Source: Ascochyta rabiei (Eukaryota > Ascomycota > Dothideomycetes > Pleosporales > Didymellaceae). From it: DNA of 64,000 bases. The DNA is taken from the NCBI RefSeq assembly GCF_004011695.2, contig NC_082410.1, forward strand, positions 1,674,001 through 1,738,000, written 5' to 3'. The notes beneath the pieces were generated by a model. The model saw only the letters and a program-made list of their open reading frames with translations. It was not told the origin of the DNA and did no database searches. Of the stretch, positions 23,169-34,100 are shown piece after piece. Every line of letters begins with the position of its first letter. The stretch's first letter is position 1. The translations under genes and the position numbers were made by a program.

Positions 23169-24263
23169 CTACTCCTCCTTCTGAACATCCTCAACTCCCT
23201 GCTCCTCGACTTCAATCTCTGGTTGCTGCGCCTGCAGCCCCTTCCTCGTCTTCTCCTTCCTACTCGTCGCCTTGAGCCTCTCACCACGCTTCTTGTTCCC
23301 AACATCATTACTCGCCTTGGTGAAGCTCCTAGCCTCCGGATTGTCGCAAAGCAGCGCCAACGTCACGCCCCCACGAATCGCATCATCGACGCTGCTCTTC
23401 TTCTGCAGCAGACACAGACAAATCCTGCTCAACCTCATCTCCAAATTCGCCTCGCTGCGATCCACCAACTTGCCGCGCACCACCTTTTTGTGGTACGCGA
23501 TCGGGCGGTTCCAGCCGCGCTCGTGGACTGCAATGGCTTCGTCGAAGACGTGATGCGCCGTGGCTTCGAGGTCGAGCACGCTGAACGTAGGCTGGCCGTC
23601 GAGCTCCTGCGTGAAGCGCATGCGGTGAACGGATTGCGGGCCATCGGTGATGTAGCGTATATCGACCATGGCGTTGTAGATGCGGCGCACCCAGTAGTCG
23701 CGGCCAAACTCCTTGACACGCGCGATGTCGGTGGCTTGGGATTTCGGTGCGAGGCGCGCGCGGCGACGGTGTGCTTTGGCATCGGCCGAGGTGCGCAAGT
23801 GAGGCGTGGTCATGGGCGCGTATATGGACATGAGACCAGGAGGCGCCTCGGGCTGCGCGGCGAGGATCTCAGGGAGAGGGGCGTAATTGGCGATTGACAG
23901 AGGCGATGGAGGCGAGACATGCCTGTCGTGAAGCGCAACAAATCCACCATCATCCAGCGAATTGGAAAGCTCGCCGTCCGAACCCTCACTAGGCGCCTCC
24001 GAAGGTGCTCGCTCGGCGCGAGGCGGGAGCAATGGTTCCGTAGCCAGGAGCCCTCCAGATCCATCATGCCGCTCAAAAGCCTGTTCGAAAAACACTTCCC
24101 CCTCCCCACCCTCAGCACTCTGCAGCACATCCGCAAAACCACCACACCCCTCCCCATCCAGCGTAGGTCCCAGCAGCGACTCGACAAACGCGTCGCCGGG
24201 CAGGAAAACACCACTATCCTCGAACCCAGCGCCAGCGCCGAAGAACTCGAACCCGTCAGCCAT
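23169..24263 (-). CDS. Conserved protein of unknown function
   Basis: Single exon, 364 residues, start ATG at 24263 (MADGFEFFGA). The first 170 residues are acidic and Gly/Pro/Ser-rich, likely disordered. The conserved-looking C-terminal half begins ATDIARVKEFGRDYWVRRIY and continues DLEATAHHVFDEAIAVHERG, WNRPIAYHKKVVRGKLVDRS and GGVTLALLCDNPEARSFTKA, ending in a basic run (NKKRGERLKATSRKEKTRK) and an acidic tail. I recall similar proteins in several copies in Dothideomycetes, without a named domain. The basic patch would suit a nuclear location, but no function is claimed. It converges on the DUF5321-like gene with 107 bases between stops. Confidence 0.7.
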   Translation of the reverse strand: MADGFEFFGAGAGFEDSGVFLPGDAFVESLLGPTLDGEGCGGFADVLQSAEGGEGEVFFEQAFERHDGSGGLLATEPLLPPRAERAPSEAPSEGSDGELSNSLDDGGFVALHDRHVSPPSPLSIANYAPLPEILAAQPEAPPGLMSIYAPMTTPHLRTSADAKAHRRRARLAPKSQATDIARVKEFGRDYWVRRIYNAMVDIRYITDGPQSVHRMRFTQELDGQPTFSVLDLEATAHHVFDEAIAVHERGWNRPIAYHKKVVRGKLVDRSEANLEMRLSRICLCLLQKKSSVDDAIRGGVTLALLCDNPEARSFTKASNDVGNKKRGERLKATSRKEKTRKGLQAQQPEIEVEEQGVEDVQKEE

Positions 24264-25077
24264 GAGCGCCGGCGAACTGGAGCAGAAGACGTAGGAAAGG
24301 TGCTGCGGAGAAGCGAAAGCGACGGCCAGCGTCGAGAAGAAAAACAAAGGAACGGACAACGGCAACGCAGTACAGGAGAGGAGGAAGGAAGGAAGAAAGG
24401 AGAGGAGGAAGAAAGGAAAGAAGGAAGGAAGGAAGGGTAGGTCGGTGGAAGGGTGAAGCAAGATCAAATCAAATCAAATACACGGGCATGGATACAGTCT
24501 CCCACCTATCGAGCCCCAAGAGCTAGCCTTGCCATTGTCACAATAAGGAAGTGCGATTGCGGCTCCGCTATCGCTCGACATGGCTGGGTCTGCTGTTGTG
24601 AGCTGGCTGTTGAGGACGGGGAAAGGGAAAGGGAAAGGGAAAGGGAAAGGGAAAGGGAAAGGGAAAGGGAAAGGGAAAGGGAAAGGGAAAGGGAAAGGGA
24701 AAGGGAAAGGGAAAGGGAAAGGGAAAGGGCCAGTCAGTGCCGATCTTGCCTTCACCTCGATTCCATGGGCTTGGGCAATCCATGGGCAGCAGCTAGCACG
24801 GACCAGGAACTACATCACAGGGGAGGGCGGAGGTGAAGGTGAAAGGGAAGAGGGCGGGCGGGCAAGCAAATAGATTAAACATTGGAGAATGGTATATGGT
24901 GCGGAAAAAGCAAAACCCACATCAACTTGCTGGCTCCATGCAGATACACACGTTGTGGTATGGCCAGGCCAGGCCAGGCCGAGTCAAGCCAAGCCAAGCC
25001 AAACTTGCAATAGGAGCGTTTCTTGTGTATCCTGTCCGCCGTGTGCTCCAAAGAAAAACAAACAATCATCAATATCA
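24264..25077. other. Low-complexity intergenic region
   Basis: About 810 bases upstream of the unknown gene (-) and downstream of the kelch gene (-). It has a purine-rich stretch (GGAAGGAAG-type, about 24376-24440), the 18-copy GGGAAA array (24619-24729) and short GGCCA/AGCCA repeats near 24962-25000. No gene is supported; frames reading KGKGKG or PFPFPF are by-products of the array. Confidence 0.6.
24619..24729 (+). repeat. (GGGAAA)18 microsatellite
   Basis: Eighteen perfect GGGAAA units plus a closing GGG. Four or more GGG runs spaced by AAA make the plus strand a candidate G-quadruplex former and the duplex a polypurine tract. Confidence 0.95.
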
Positions 25078-28000
25078 TCAAAGCATGCCAGCTGACGGCC
25101 CGTTTGTTGCTGGGGCAGTCGAGGCCTGGGCTTGTGCTGGCTTCGGCTTGGGCGCAATCTCCTGGATGGATATCTCGGAGTCGACCGAGTCTCTCCACTG
25201 CGAAATACCCTCGTTGGCGTCCTGTGTGTCGTTTGTGGGTGTGCGTTCGAAGTCGAAACGATCGCTCAGGCGATACGCTTTGTTCGTAGTCTCCCAGTGA
25301 CTCCTGAGAGCGTCGAGCTCCGAAGCAAGGTTGTCCAGCGCCATGGAATTCCGCGTGGCGGTAGATGCGGGACGGTTGTTGGGTGCTTCTGGGGTGCTTG
25401 AGCCGTCGTTGTGGCTGTAGAGAGAATCGGCCGAGGCGACACTGTCATGCGTGCGGTGGCGTGTGATCTCGCCGTTGCTACTACCGCCTGGCACCTGCGA
25501 CTGTCGGCGGTAGCTGTCTACCGATGTCTCGAACTGGTCGAGGAACATTTGCACTCGGTTCTCTGCCTCGCGTGCACGCTCTTCAACGACTGCGTACTGC
25601 TGTCGAAGGGAATCGAGATCAGCGCGAGTTTGGTGGACGGAAGACTCGGCTTGCTTGGTCTTGTTTGCTGCCACCTCAACCTCCTGTCGTGCTGCGGCCA
25701 GCTCGGCGTGTAGTGTGGATATTTGGTTTTCTAGACGGCTGACAGTCGTCTTCAAGTGGTCTTGAGTGCTCGCAAGCTCCGTGCGCAGTGCCGTCCGCTC
25801 TGCTTCCCACTCTGCACTCTGTTCCTTTGTTGGGCTTCGCGAGGTCTGGGTCGCTTGCTTGAGCTCCTCTTCCAGCTTCGTGTTTGTGTTCTTGTACCTG
25901 TCCAACTCTTGCTTCATCTTAGCAAGCATCTTCTCTGTGCCTCTGAGGTACTTGACAGCCGCCTGGTGGTCATTGTGCAGAGCCTGCAGTTTCTCTTCCC
26001 AGTCCTTGCTGACCTCGTGCTCGCGTTGCTCGAATGAAGCACGCAACTCTTCGTGCACCTTGTTCATCGAGTCGATCTGTTGCTCAAGCTCCTTGACGCG
26101 ATTGAGCTCCGGAGTGCCAAACCTTGAATTGGGGCTGTCCAATACCCTCGATCGGCGGTGGTCGACGGCGTTGACCCCTCTTTCTTCAAGAAGATTCTTG
26201 AGAGTCTTGAGTTGAACTTCGAACGCGTTGCTCTCCAAACGTAGGCGCTCATGCTGCTGGTGAAGTCCGGCCTTCTCCGCCTCGGAGGCTTGCACATCCC
26301 TCATGGCCTGCTGCAACTGTTTGCGGATGGTGAGACCTTCGCGACTGGACTGCTCTTGGTAGGCCTCGAGGCCAGCAATCCTCTCTTCGGCGCGGCGCAG
26401 CTTCTCGGAAGCTTGGTCTGCAGCCGCCTGGTTCTTGCGCGCCATGGCATTTGCCGCTTCGACTTGTTGCTGGAGTATGCTGACGCGTTCGTTTGCGACA
26501 TTGTCGTTGACGGGAGCGTGGTTGGCAATGCTTCCCAGACCGGACAGCACGGCTGCCTGATGGAGGCGCGCTTCTGTCGCATGCTTCTCAGCCAGCTCTT
26601 CAACGTCGCGCAATTTCTGAGAAGTGGACTCGAGCTCCGTTGTACGAGCCTCATGCTCGGCACGAAGTTGACTAAGCTTTTGGCGTATGCTATCACTTTG
26701 GCTGCGTTCCTCTTCAAGCTTCCTCTCTAGCAGACTGGACTTTTCCGAAGATGCAGCGACTGCTTCGCGTAGCGTCTCAAGTGCAGCAGCGTAGTTGGTC
26801 GATTCCGAGGAAAAACGTGCAACCTTGTCGCTCAATTCTTGCTTGTCGACAGCGAGCAGACGGGAAGATGTTTCGGCTTCCGCAGCGCTGGCAGAGACTT
26901 CCCTTGCTACGCGTTCAGCTTCGTGCAGCTCAGCTCGTAGACTCTCGGATTCAGCGGCCGCCTTCTGTCGAGTGGAGTCTAGTTCTTGCACACGTCGTTG
27001 CGCAGCTTCTGCAGTCTCATCAGCCAGTTCCTTCGCCTTCTTCTCAGCCTCGACCTCGTGGGATAGCTTTTCAACCAAGGCGGTCAGTTCTGCTTGAGCA
27101 GCCAGCGATGCAGCCAAGCGTCGGCTGATGTCGTTCATGCGATCGAGGTCGGGCGTCTCCGTGTTGCGGCAGCCATCGAGTTGTGGAGTACCTGACTGAC
27201 TACCGCCGCCATGAGCCGCCAGCTTCGTCTTGGCGTAGATGGCTTCACTGATGGCAGCGTCTCGTTGCCGTTCAACTTCTGCGATTCGCTTCGCAGCATC
27301 GGATCCTTGTGTCTTGATCGAAGTGTGCACGCGATCAACTTCGGCTTTCATTCGGAGGAGAGCCTCAAGTAGCGGTCGATCCTCGTCCTGGAAAGTATCG
27401 GCTGATCGCTCGTCGAACATGGGGCTCGTCGAGGTAGCAGGATGGTAACCAGCTTTGCGTGCTAAAGCCAGCTCCGAAGCGTACCATGCATTACGATTCT
27501 TTGCAACGTCGAGCTCTCGAACCACCTCGTCATTCGCATGAACGATTGCAGGCGATGCCCCTAGACCGCTGTCAATGGGTCGATTATCAGCCTCGCGACT
27601 CAGGGCGCGCTGTTGCGGGGTCTCGATCGATCGTCTAGGCGTTTCCTGTTCGATGCTAGCTATCGTGTCGTGGGACGGTTGCTGCCTGTGCGATTGGGTT
27701 CTCGATGTGTTTCGTGAGGCTAGACTGCCAGATCGCGATGTGTCTATGGACTGATTGGGCGTCCGCTGCCTTAGGGAGTCGGAAGCTTTACGCTGAAGCT
27801 CTGGCGCAGAAGGGCCCTCTCTAGTCGTTGGCGACAGGTTCTCTCTATCAAGTGGAGACGCGACCTCAGTATCGACAGCCGGGCCAAGTGACCGCTCCGG
27901 TTTTGTCGGTGTTTTCGTTCTGGCAGCTGGGATCACTTGAGGATTGGCGCCGTTCGTCCTTGGTTGAGGTGGTTGCTGGAGGGGTGGAGGTCCAGAAGGC

Positions 28001-29738
28001 GCTGGCCCAGCTGCACGAGGCAGTCGCGACCCGCCTGGGCCCGTTGCGTTTCCATTGGCCATGTCTGGAGCTCGCTGCTGCTGCTGTTGTTGTTGTTGTT
28101 GTTGTTGTTGTGGGCCTGGCAACATGCTTTCACGATTCGGCAAGGGCCCAGTCCTGCTTTGAGGGATGTTACTGCGGTCACCTCCGCTCAGCTTTCGGGG
28201 CGTGTTGATCGCTGTCTGAGGAGCCGCGCTCTCGTTGGGTGGATACCTGATCTTCGATGTGTCCAAGATGTAAGCCATGCTCAGTTCGTTTCGGTCGCTC
28301 AGGGAAGAGCTCGGCTCGCCTGCAAGTGTTACAATGTGTTTTCCCAATGCGGTCATGCTATGACCGGATCGAGCAGAAGGCGAGTGGCCCATGTTTTGGA
28401 ACATGTACCAACGGCGAGACGATATGCGGAAGGCTGCCAGATCTCCCAGGTCCACGCCCTCCTGTGTGCGACCACCAAAAATGTACATGGTATCATTGAC
28501 GAGGGCGGCAGAGTGGCCCTCGCGCGCTACAGGGATGTAGCCAATGCAGTCCAGCTCAGTCCAGCTGTTGGAACGTGGGTCGTATGTCCAAACATCGTTG
28601 AACCAGGTGACACCGTCTGTGCCACCGAACCTGTACAGGAGTTAGCAGAAGCGAATTGCCTGTTCGACGCCGAACGCACAAGTAGAGTCTGTCTGTCCAC
28701 GTCACGACCGAATGATTTGTGCGAGCTGGAGGCGAGCGTCCCTTGGGAGAAGACTGATCTTTGGTGTTGGGGAGGAGAACCTCCCAGCGGCTGGCTGAGG
28801 ATTGGAGGGAATTCAGATCGAAAGCTACAAGGTCGTTGAAGAAGAAGCCCTCCACTTGGCCACCAAAGATGTAGATCTTCGAGCCCAAGATGTTCAAGGT
28901 GTGTCCATAACGTCCTGTGGGACGCGGACCCTGGGGTAATGCCCGGGACCAGTGCTTTGTTGCTGTGACGCTGTCAGTGGAAGCCGAGATGGGGGCGAGA
29001 GAAGCAGCGTACAAGTGTTCAAAAGGTAGAGGGTATCGTCCAGGTCATCGTTGTCGGCCAGCTTGGTATCTCCACCAAAGACGATGAAGGCATTGCCGAC
29101 CAACAGACTAGCATGTCCTACACGGGGGCCAGGACCGTCTCCGGTGGTTGAGATGGGATAGCATGCCATGGATCCGTTGCCCATCTCGGTCAGCCAGAGG
29201 TCGCCCTTGACTGTGGCGCCGCCAACCAGGCCTCCCATGAGATAGATTGTGCCATCCTTGGAAGCGACCGAGTTGATTGCGGCGCCGTAGCGCGGGAAAG
29301 GGTTGCCGGTGGTGAAGTTCAAGCGGCGAGAGGACCATGGGTAGGGAGATTCTTGGGGAGGGCCGGCGGGCCTAACATACTGCAGTGCACCCTGTTGCGC
29401 ACGGTCAGCATGTGTGTACGCTGTCAGAAGCATGGTGTGCGCACCTGTTCATTGGATCCAGCTCTTTCGCGCAATGCCTTTGGCTCAGGGACGATGGCCC
29501 CGCCCTGGCCCTGCAGCGAGCTCAACGAGTTGTTCACGCTGCCGCTCGGGGTCGAGGTATTCGTCTGGGGCTGGGGCTGGGGCTGGGGCGGTGGGCGGCC
29601 GGGGTCCTTGTCGCGGACGGCAGGACCGTTTGGCGGCGCAGGCTGGGGACCTGGGCCGTGGGACGAGGTGACGTCTCGCGTGGCCGAGGGGAGCGCGTTG
29701 CTCTGCTGCTTGTTCTTCTTGCCAAACAGGAACGACAT
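25078..29738 (-). CDS. Kelch-repeat and coiled-coil cell-polarity protein, Tea1/KelA-like
   Basis: Four exons: 29738-29445, 29391-29013, 28962-28680, 28630-25078; 1502 residues. Tea1-family proteins ride microtubule plus ends to the cell tip and mark the growth site. A short basic N-terminus (MSFLFGKKNK) and Pro/Gln-rich stretch precede six or so kelch repeats: PRYGAAINSV, DGTIYLMGGL, PRVGHASLLVGNAFIVFGGD, GRYGHTLNILGSKIYIFGGQ, LFGGTDGVTWFNDVW and REGHSAALVNDTMYIFGGR. A disordered middle holds a Gln12 tract from a CAG/CAA repeat (about 28076-28113). The last 700 residues are almost continuous coiled coil (for example HEVEAEKKAKELADETAEAA). Kelch first, then a long coiled coil, is diagnostic for this class. 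It is divergent from kog1 across a repeat-rich promoter. Confidence 0.9.
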
Positions 29739-29905
29739 GGCGCGGGGACTGCAACCCTGGGGAGGTTACAAGGGCAGCGGGGGCCGGTCACACACGCATT
29801 CGGTCTGCACGGGAGGCGGGCAGCGCGCTGGCGAGAAAGTCTGGGGGTTCGCGCGAGCGGAGGGAGACACGTCTAGTGTGGATCGAGGCTGGGGAGGCGG
29901 GCCAG

Positions 29906-30008
29906 CGTGCGAGGCGTGTGAGGCGTGCGAGGCGTGGGGCGTGCGAGGCGTGCAAGGCGTGAGGCGTGAGGCGTGCGAGGCGTGAGGCGTGCGAGGCGTG
30001 CAAGGCGC
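29906..30008 (+). repeat. GCGAGGCGT minisatellite
   Basis: About ten imperfect copies of a unit near GTGCGAGGC / GTGAGGC (for example GTGCGAGGCGTGTGAGGCGT), in the divergent promoter of the kelch gene and kog1. Confidence 0.85.
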
Positions 30009-30175
30009 TACAACAAGGTGTGGTGCTGGCCGGAGGATGTGCGCATGTCGAGACGGTGCAAACAAGACGGCGGACGTCGTTTGGCAGGGCGGTGAGATTG
30101 TCCGGGGCCGCGACTTCAGGCGCAGTGCTGAGGTCTGGTAGGACAGCGCTTGGCAGGACAGGGACGAGGCGGCGA

Positions 30176-30293
30176 GGCAGCGAGACAGCGAGACGGCAAG
30201 ACAGCGAGACGGCCAGACGGCAAGACGGCGAGACGGCGAGACAGCGAGACGGCGAGACGGCAAGACAGCGAGACAGCAAGACGGCAAGACGGC
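30176..30293 (+). repeat. GCGAGAC / GGCAAGAC minisatellite
   Basis: About fifteen 7-8-base units alternating between GCGAGACA/GCGAGACG and GCAAGAC. Strong purine bias on the plus strand. Confidence 0.85.
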
Positions 30294-30294
30294 A

Positions 30295-30325
30295 GCCGGG
30301 CGACGGGCGACGGGCGACGGGCGAC
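30295..30325 (+). repeat. (CGGGCGA)4 repeat
   Basis: Four CGGGCGA units directly following the GCGAGAC array; a similar short GGGCAGA triple lies at 30351-30372. Confidence 0.8.
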
Positions 30326-30580
30326 TGCAAACCTGACGCAGCGACAAAGGGCAGAGGGCAGAGGGCAGAGCCGCGCAGAGCGTGGGAGCGTGTCAGCCAG
30401 CGTTCACGGGTCCACCGTGTTCACGTCGTCCACGGCGCGCTCCCCCTGAAGACGCACGGGCGACAGGGATGGCCGCCCTCGATGATTGGACTGCGGCTGC
30501 TGCAGCCCGGACGGAGCATTCACGCCTCCCGGCACGCACGCAGAGCCATGGCGGCGAGGGCAGTGGATGGCAGGGGGAAT

Positions 30581-30617
30581 GGCAATGGCAATGGCAATGG
30601 CAATGGCAAGGGCAAGG
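30581..30617 (+). repeat. (GGCAAT)n hexanucleotide repeat
   Basis: About four GGCAAT units grading into two GGCAAG units. Confidence 0.85.
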
Positions 30618-31002
30618 GCGTCTGCTCTGGTCTACGGGCCCGAGAGTCGGTGCCACATGCAGGATGCAGCACGAAGCGCGGGCGTGCAGCCGTTGTCCGC
30701 GCGGTGGTGGCTCTCGACGCTCTCTGGGCGCCGGTGAAGCGCGTGCCTGGCCTGGTCGATCTGGCGCTTTCACACCGACGGCCGATTCGACCTAGCGCCA
30801 CACCGTGACCGATGCAAGCTTGTAGTTGTACACCCGCACCTTGACCTCTGGAGCTGTACCGGCAGCATCACTGCCCGCTGCCCGCTGCCCGCTGCTCTTG
30901 CTCTCCGACGCAGAGAACACGGAGCGCTGCCCCGCCTGCGCTTCCATCCAGCGCGCACACGCAGCTCCTACGACATGGGCGCTGCTGGGAGCTTCGACAC
31001 CT

Positions 31003-31050
31003 CACGCCCACGCCCACGCCCTCGCCCTCGCCCTCGCCCTCGCCCTCGCC
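31003..31050 (+). repeat. (CGCCCA)/(CGCCCT) repeat in the kog1 leader
   Basis: Two or three CGCCCA units followed by about five CGCCCT units, 75 bases before the chosen kog1 start codon. The minus strand is G-run rich. Confidence 0.85.
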
Positions 31051-31126
31051 CAAGCTCGCCATGAGAACAGCCCACGACGCCGGCCACGCCCGCCCCACCC
31101 CGCTTGCCCTGCACGCGCCTGCCGCC

Positions 31127-34100
31127 ATGGACAGCTCGGCCGCTGCGCCTGCCGCTGAGGCCTCTCGAGAATCGCGCCCGTCGCAGGACACCACCTCGTC
31201 ACGTCCCAGCACCTCCTCTGCCGCCGCCCACCTCGATGCGCACTCGCCCACCTCGACCGTCCGCCCCGCGCTGAGCACCACCAACTCGGCGCGGCCAAGT
31301 CTCGCCCGCGCAAAGAGCGACTTTGGCCCCCGCCAGCCTATGCAGCCCCAGGAGCCCGTCGAAGAGAGCAGCGTCGACGGCCATTTCACAATCCGCCATG
31401 GCTGGGACGACCAGCTGAACTCGGAAGAGTACAGCAACATGCTGACCTCGGTGCGTCGACCTGCACCTGCCAGCCTGTGTCGGAAGCTGACTTGCTGCCA
31501 CAGAACTTCTTCATGTACTACACCGACAAGAAACACGAGACCGGCGGCTATCCAAAAGCAGAGGTCGGCGCAGCCTCGGTGCAGGAATGGCGCATGCGAG
31601 ACCGTCTCAAGACCGTGTCTGCCGTGCTCGCTCTCTGCCTGAACATCGGCGTCGATCCACCCGACGTGATCAAGACCAACCCGTGTGCCAAAGAAGAGTG
31701 CTGGATCGACCCCACCGTAACCTCGCAGACCCCCGGCCACACGCCCATGAATCAGATTGGGAAGGCGCTACAGACCCAGTACGAGCAACTGAGCATGCGC
31801 ACGCGCTACAAGCTCCTGCTCGACCCCACCACGGAGGAGACGAGAAAGTACGCTTCGACGCTTCGACGCAACGCCCGCAACGAGCGCGTCCTCTTCCACT
31901 ACAATGGCCACGGCGTACCCAAACCAACCTCCAGTGGAGAGATCTGGGTCTTCAATAGGAACTACACCCAGTATATTCCGCTCTCGCTCTATGATCTCCA
32001 GAGTTGGATCGGCGCCCCCAGCCTCTTCGTCTACGACTGCTCCGATGCAGGTCTCATCATCACCAACTTCAACAGATTCGCCGAGAAACACCAGGCCGAG
32101 TTCGAGGAGGCTCGGCGCAGAGACCCAAACGTCGAGCATGTCGACTTTAGCGACTGTATTCATCTGGCCGCCTGCCGAGAGAGAGAATCCCTGCCCACGA
32201 ACCCGGAACTACCGGCAGATGTCTTCACTTCTTGCCTGACAGATCCCATCACCATGGCCGTACGCTTCTTCATACTCCAAAACCCTCTGCCGAGCAAGGT
32301 CAACCTAAAAGATGCTCACAACATCCCTGGCAAAGTATCAGAGCGTCGAACTCCCATTGGCGAACTCAACTGGATCTTCACAGCCATCACCGACACAATC
32401 GCCTGGAATTCACTGTCGAAACCCCTCTTCAAGAAGCTCTTCCGCCAGGACCTCATGGTCGCAGCTTTGTTTCGCAACCATCTACTGGCCCAGCGGATCA
32501 TGCGTGTTTACCATTGCAATCCGGTCTCCCATCCAGAGATACCACAGACGCACGACCACCCTCTGTGGCGAAGCTGGGATCTCGCCGTGGAGCTGATCTT
32601 GGCCCAGCTGCCTGACCTGCAGGCTGAATCTCGTGGCGAAAAGGAGTATCAGTACAAACACTCGGAATTCTTCTCGGAACAGCTCACGGCCTTTGAAGTA
32701 TACCTGTCGCAGGGCGCCGTTGAGCAGAAGATACCCGAGCAGCTCCCCATCGTGCTCCAAGTACTTCTCAGTCAAGTCCATCGGTTGCGCGCTCTTATTC
32801 TTTTGTCTAGCTTCCTGGACCACGGGCCATGGGCCGTCAATCTTGCGCTCAGCATTGGAATCTTCCCGTATGTACTGAAGCTCTTGCAATCGCAAGCGAA
32901 CGAGCTGAAGCCAGTCATGGTCTTCATCTGGGCTCGCATACTCGCCGTCGACTCGTCGTGTCAGGCCGACCTCCTCAAAGACAATGGATATCAGTATTTC
33001 ATCAACATCTTCAACCCTAGTTCAGGTATACTTCTGTATCCGCCCACGCTTCTGGCATCACACTAACGCAATGTAGGAATCCCTATTCAGAACGCTAGTG
33101 AACACCGGGCCATGTGTGCCTTTATCATATCCATGTTCTGCAAGGACTACAACCAGGGACAACGCGCATCCTTGAGCACAGAGCTTGTCGAGAGCTGTTT
33201 GGATCACCTGAAAGACCTGCAGAACCCTCTGCTTAGACAGTGGTCATGTCTCTGCTTGAGCAAGCTCTGGATCGATTACGAAGAGGCCAAATGGGTGGGC
33301 ATTCGTTGCATGGCACACGAACGACTTTGCGAGCTTGTCATCGACCCTGTTGCCGAAGTACGAGCGGCCATGTTGCACTCGTTGACCTCTTTCCTAGGTA
33401 TTCGGGATGTTACAGCGCAAGTGGCTAACATTGAGGAGTCCATTGCCTCCATGGTCTTGATCATGACTACAGACGGCAACAGCATGGTTCGCAAAGAGTT
33501 ACTGATTTTCTTCTCCACATTCATCGCACGCTACAAGTCACGATTCATTGTCACAGCATTCGAGCACTTCTCCGAGGAGAAGAAGAGCGATGTCGCATCA
33601 CAGACGGAACAGAAGAATGGCGACGGGCTTTATATGAAGACGCGCGCGACCGCAAACGGCTCGTTGTCTGCAGCAGATGCCTGTTCGCAAAACACCATCT
33701 ACTCGGCCATCTGGAAGGAAATGCTAGTCATGTCCGTCGACCCTTGTCCTGAAATCGCCAGGGATGCTGGAGTGGTCGTTGACTACATCCTGGTGGCTCT
33801 GCTCGAGTCTCCGCTTGCCAAATTTGCGCAACCACAGTTCGGTGAAACGCTGAAGAAGAACTCTGCACCTCGTCCTATCCGTCGTGCCCCAGAGGAGAAG
33901 CCAGTCCAGCAAATGGTTTCCACTCCGCCTACGCCATCGAAAGACGCCAGCTACCTCTCGCTTTTCGGCAGCATGCGCAAATCCACTGCATCGCTCAAGA
34001 GTCTTTGGACGGGTCACGACTCATCCAGTTCTCCGCAAAAATCAGCTGGACGCAGCAAAGTCGATGACTCGGAGGCGTCTATTACAGACACACGCCCCGA

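Larger units (their letters stand above)
29739..31126. other. Divergent promoter packed with minisatellites
   Basis: A 1.39-kb region between the start codons of the kelch gene (-) and kog1 (+). Very G/C-rich and built largely of different short tandem repeats, several listed separately. No protein gene is supported; open frames here are long only because the repeats lack stop codons (Cys/Ala/Arg- or Arg/Gln/Thr-rich products). Confidence 0.7.

Noticed and set aside
24453..24873. Frames encoding poly(Lys-Gly), poly(Glu-Arg) or poly(Pro-Phe)
   Set aside because: Purely the translation of the GGGAAA microsatellite.
29788..30808. Long frames on both strands in the kelch/kog1 promoter
   Set aside because: Minisatellites lack stop codons, which makes long frames without coding meaning.
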